This document shows positions 62,765 to 64,000 of a stretch of 64,000 nt of DNA, piece by piece. The stretch is from Pseudomonas sp. MIACH (GTDB taxonomy: Bacteria > Pseudomonadota > Gammaproteobacteria > Pseudomonadales > Pseudomonadaceae), in contig NZ_LHVO01000045.1 of NCBI RefSeq assembly GCF_001269925.1, positions 1 to 64,000 on the forward strand. Reading direction: 5' to 3'. Every line of letters begins with the position of its first letter. Position 1 is the stretch's first letter. The notes beneath the pieces were generated by a model, which saw nothing but the letters and a program-made list of their open reading frames with translations, was not told where the DNA came from and ran no database searches. The translations under genes were made by a program, and so were the position numbers.

Positions 62765-62854
62765 GTGTGGGAGGGGGCTTGCCCCCGATAGCAGTGGGTC
62801 AGTGACAAGTGCATTGCCTGACACGCCGCTATCGGGGGCAAGCCCCCTCCCACA
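62765..62854. repeat. REP palindrome pair between urtA and urtB
   Basis: GTGTGGGAGGGGGCTTGCCCCC... facing ...GCTATCGGGGGCAAGCCCCC. It sits between the binding-protein gene and the permease gene, as at braC-braD. Confidence 0.85.
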
Positions 62855-62873
62855 GTTGACCTGTGGTCGGGCT

Positions 62874-64000
62874 TTAGTTGCTCTTCACCGCGTAGTCCGG
62901 CTTCTTGTCATTGCCCGGAATGTACGGGCTCCACGGCTGCGCCCGGATCGGCTCCTGGGTCTGCCACACCACCGAGAACTGCCCATCGGATTGGATCTCG
63001 CCGATCATCACCGGCTTGTGCAGGTGGTGGTTGGTCTTGTCCATGGTCAGGGTGAAGCCCGACGGCGCGGCGAAGGTCTGGCCGGCCAGCGCTTCACGAA
63101 CTTTGTCGACGTCGGTGGACTTGGCTTTCTCCGCCGCCTGCGCCCACATGTGGATGCCCACGTAGGTGGCTTCCATCGGGTCGTTGGTCACGGCTTTGTC
63201 CGCGCCCGGCAGGTTGTGTTTCTTGGCATAGGCTTTCCAATCGGCGACGAACTTGGTGTTCACCGGGTTCTCCACCGACTGGAAGTAGTTCCAGGCCGCC
63301 AGGTTGCCCACCAGTGGCTTGGTGTCGATGCCGCGCAGTTCTTCTTCGCCCACGGAGAAGGCCACGACCGGTACGTCGGTAGCCTTCAAACCCTGGTTGG
63401 CCAGCTCCTTGTAGAACGGCACGTTGGAGTCGCCGTTCACGGTGGAAATCACCGCTGTCTTGCCGCCCGCGGAGAACTTCTTGATGTTGGCAACGATGGT
63501 CTGGTAATCGGCGTGGCCGAATGGGGTGTAGACCTCTTCGATATCTTTATCCGCTACGCCTTTGGAGTGCAGGAACGAGCGCAGGATCTTGTTGGTGGTG
63601 CGCGGGTACACGTAGTCGGTGCCGAGCAGGAAGAAACGCTTGGCGCTGCCGCCTTCTTCGCTCATGAGGTATTCCACTGCCGGGATCGCCTGCTGGTTCG
63701 GCGCCGCACCGGTGTAGAACACGTTCGGCGACATCTCTTCACCCTCGTATTGCACCGGGTAGAACAGCAGGCCGTTGAGTTCTTCGAACACCGGCAATAC
63801 CGATTTGCGCGACACCGAGGTCCAGCAGCCAAACACCACGGCGACCTTGTCCTGGGTCAGCAACTGCCGGCCCTTTTCCGCGAACAGCGGCCAGTTCGAT
63901 GCGGGGTCGACGACCACCGGTTCAAGCATCTTGCCGTTCACCCCACCCTTGGCATTGATTTCGTCGATGGTCATCAGCGCCATGTCCTTGAGGGACGTTT
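62874..64000 (-). CDS. urtA: Urea ABC transporter substrate-binding protein UrtA (partial)
   Basis: The 3' 375 codons are inside the window; the 5' end, with the signal peptide, lies beyond 64000. The family blocks GGVNGKMLEPVVVDPASNWP, VFGCWTSVSRKSVLPVFEEL and LLFYPVQYEGEEMSPNVFYT match the amide/urea-binding branch of LivJ-like proteins. It ends ...KKPDYAVKSN. It heads the urt-ure operon on the minus strand. Confidence 0.95.
   Translation of the reverse strand, partial: TSLKDMALMTIDEINAKGGVNGKMLEPVVVDPASNWPLFAEKGRQLLTQDKVAVVFGCWTSVSRKSVLPVFEELNGLLFYPVQYEGEEMSPNVFYTGAAPNQQAIPAVEYLMSEEGGSAKRFFLLGTDYVYPRTTNKILRSFLHSKGVADKDIEEVYTPFGHADYQTIVANIKKFSAGGKTAVISTVNGDSNVPFYKELANQGLKATDVPVVAFSVGEEELRGIDTKPLVGNLAAWNYFQSVENPVNTKFVADWKAYAKKHNLPGADKAVTNDPMEATYVGIHMWAQAAEKAKSTDVDKVREALAGQTFAAPSGFTLTMDKTNHHLHKPVMIGEIQSDGQFSVVWQTQEPIRAQPWSPYIPGNDKKPDYAVKSN

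Overview
The window looks like a chromosomal segment of a Pseudomonas of the fluorescens group. The evidence is GC-rich coding with strong C/G third positions, the gene sets rnr-rlmB-rpsF-rpsR-rplI-dnaB, azu, amaB/amaA, braCDEFG-type transport, and urt plus split urease genes, and about fifteen REP-type palindromes of the GTGGGAGGGGGCTTGCCCCCGAT and GTAGGAGCGAGCTTGCTCGCGAA kinds that are typical of this group. No rRNA, CRISPR array, transposase, integrase or prophage was seen.

Layout. 1-0.4 kb: two tandem tRNA-Leu(CAG) genes on the minus strand, the first cut by the window edge. 0.5-10.2 kb: housekeeping RNA, ribosome and replication genes (rnr, rlmB, rpsF, rpsR, a DUF2232 membrane protein, rplI, dnaB, a YgiQ-type radical SAM protein). 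10.4-14.4 kb: an accessory island around an orphan type VI secretion hcp, with two paralogous candidate effectors (A and B), each overlapped by small membrane proteins that look like immunity proteins. 14.6-21.4 kb: a three-gene cluster of transglutaminase-DUF2126, ATP-grasp-alpha-E and transglutaminase proteins. 21.5-28.7 kb: a small charged protein, azurin with an ANR box, nadE-pncB, a LysR regulator, and the amaB/amaA pair for L-pipecolate and lysine catabolism. 29.1-34.2 kb: a complete branched-chain amino-acid ABC transporter operon. 34.2-38.0 kb: a gene-free 0.7-kb stretch with DnaA-box-like sequences, an SDR, a CDF metal transporter and an AGE-family sugar epimerase/isomerase. 38.1-40.5 kb: urease accessory operon ureE-ureF-ureG-hupE/ureJ. 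40.8-54.0 kb: mixed genes (NlpC/P60, TetR, a repeat-containing secreted protein, AsmA, a third candidate effector/immunity pair C, a ferritin-like protein, a lipase, a divergent EamA/AraC pair with inverted-repeat operators, PsiF, an AI-2E transporter, YegD-like Hsp70, CbpA). 54.1-64.0 kb: one long minus-strand run reading urtA(partial)-urtB-urtC-urtD-urtE-ureD-ureA-GNAT-GNAT-ureB-ureC.

How the genes work together. UrtABCDE imports urea. UreABC hydrolyses it, with UreD here and UreEFG from the distant operon loading nickel, and HupE/UreJ probably moving nickel. AmaB/AmaA feed pipecolate towards 2-aminoadipate. NadE and PncB act in NAD synthesis and salvage. The BraCDEFG system imports branched-chain amino acids.

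The least explained parts are the hcp-centred effector island, with paralogous toxins and three related four-helix membrane partners; the glycine-zipper effector pair at 45.1-46.5 kb; and the transglutaminase/ATP-grasp cluster. All functional calls were made by reading the sequence. No database search was run.
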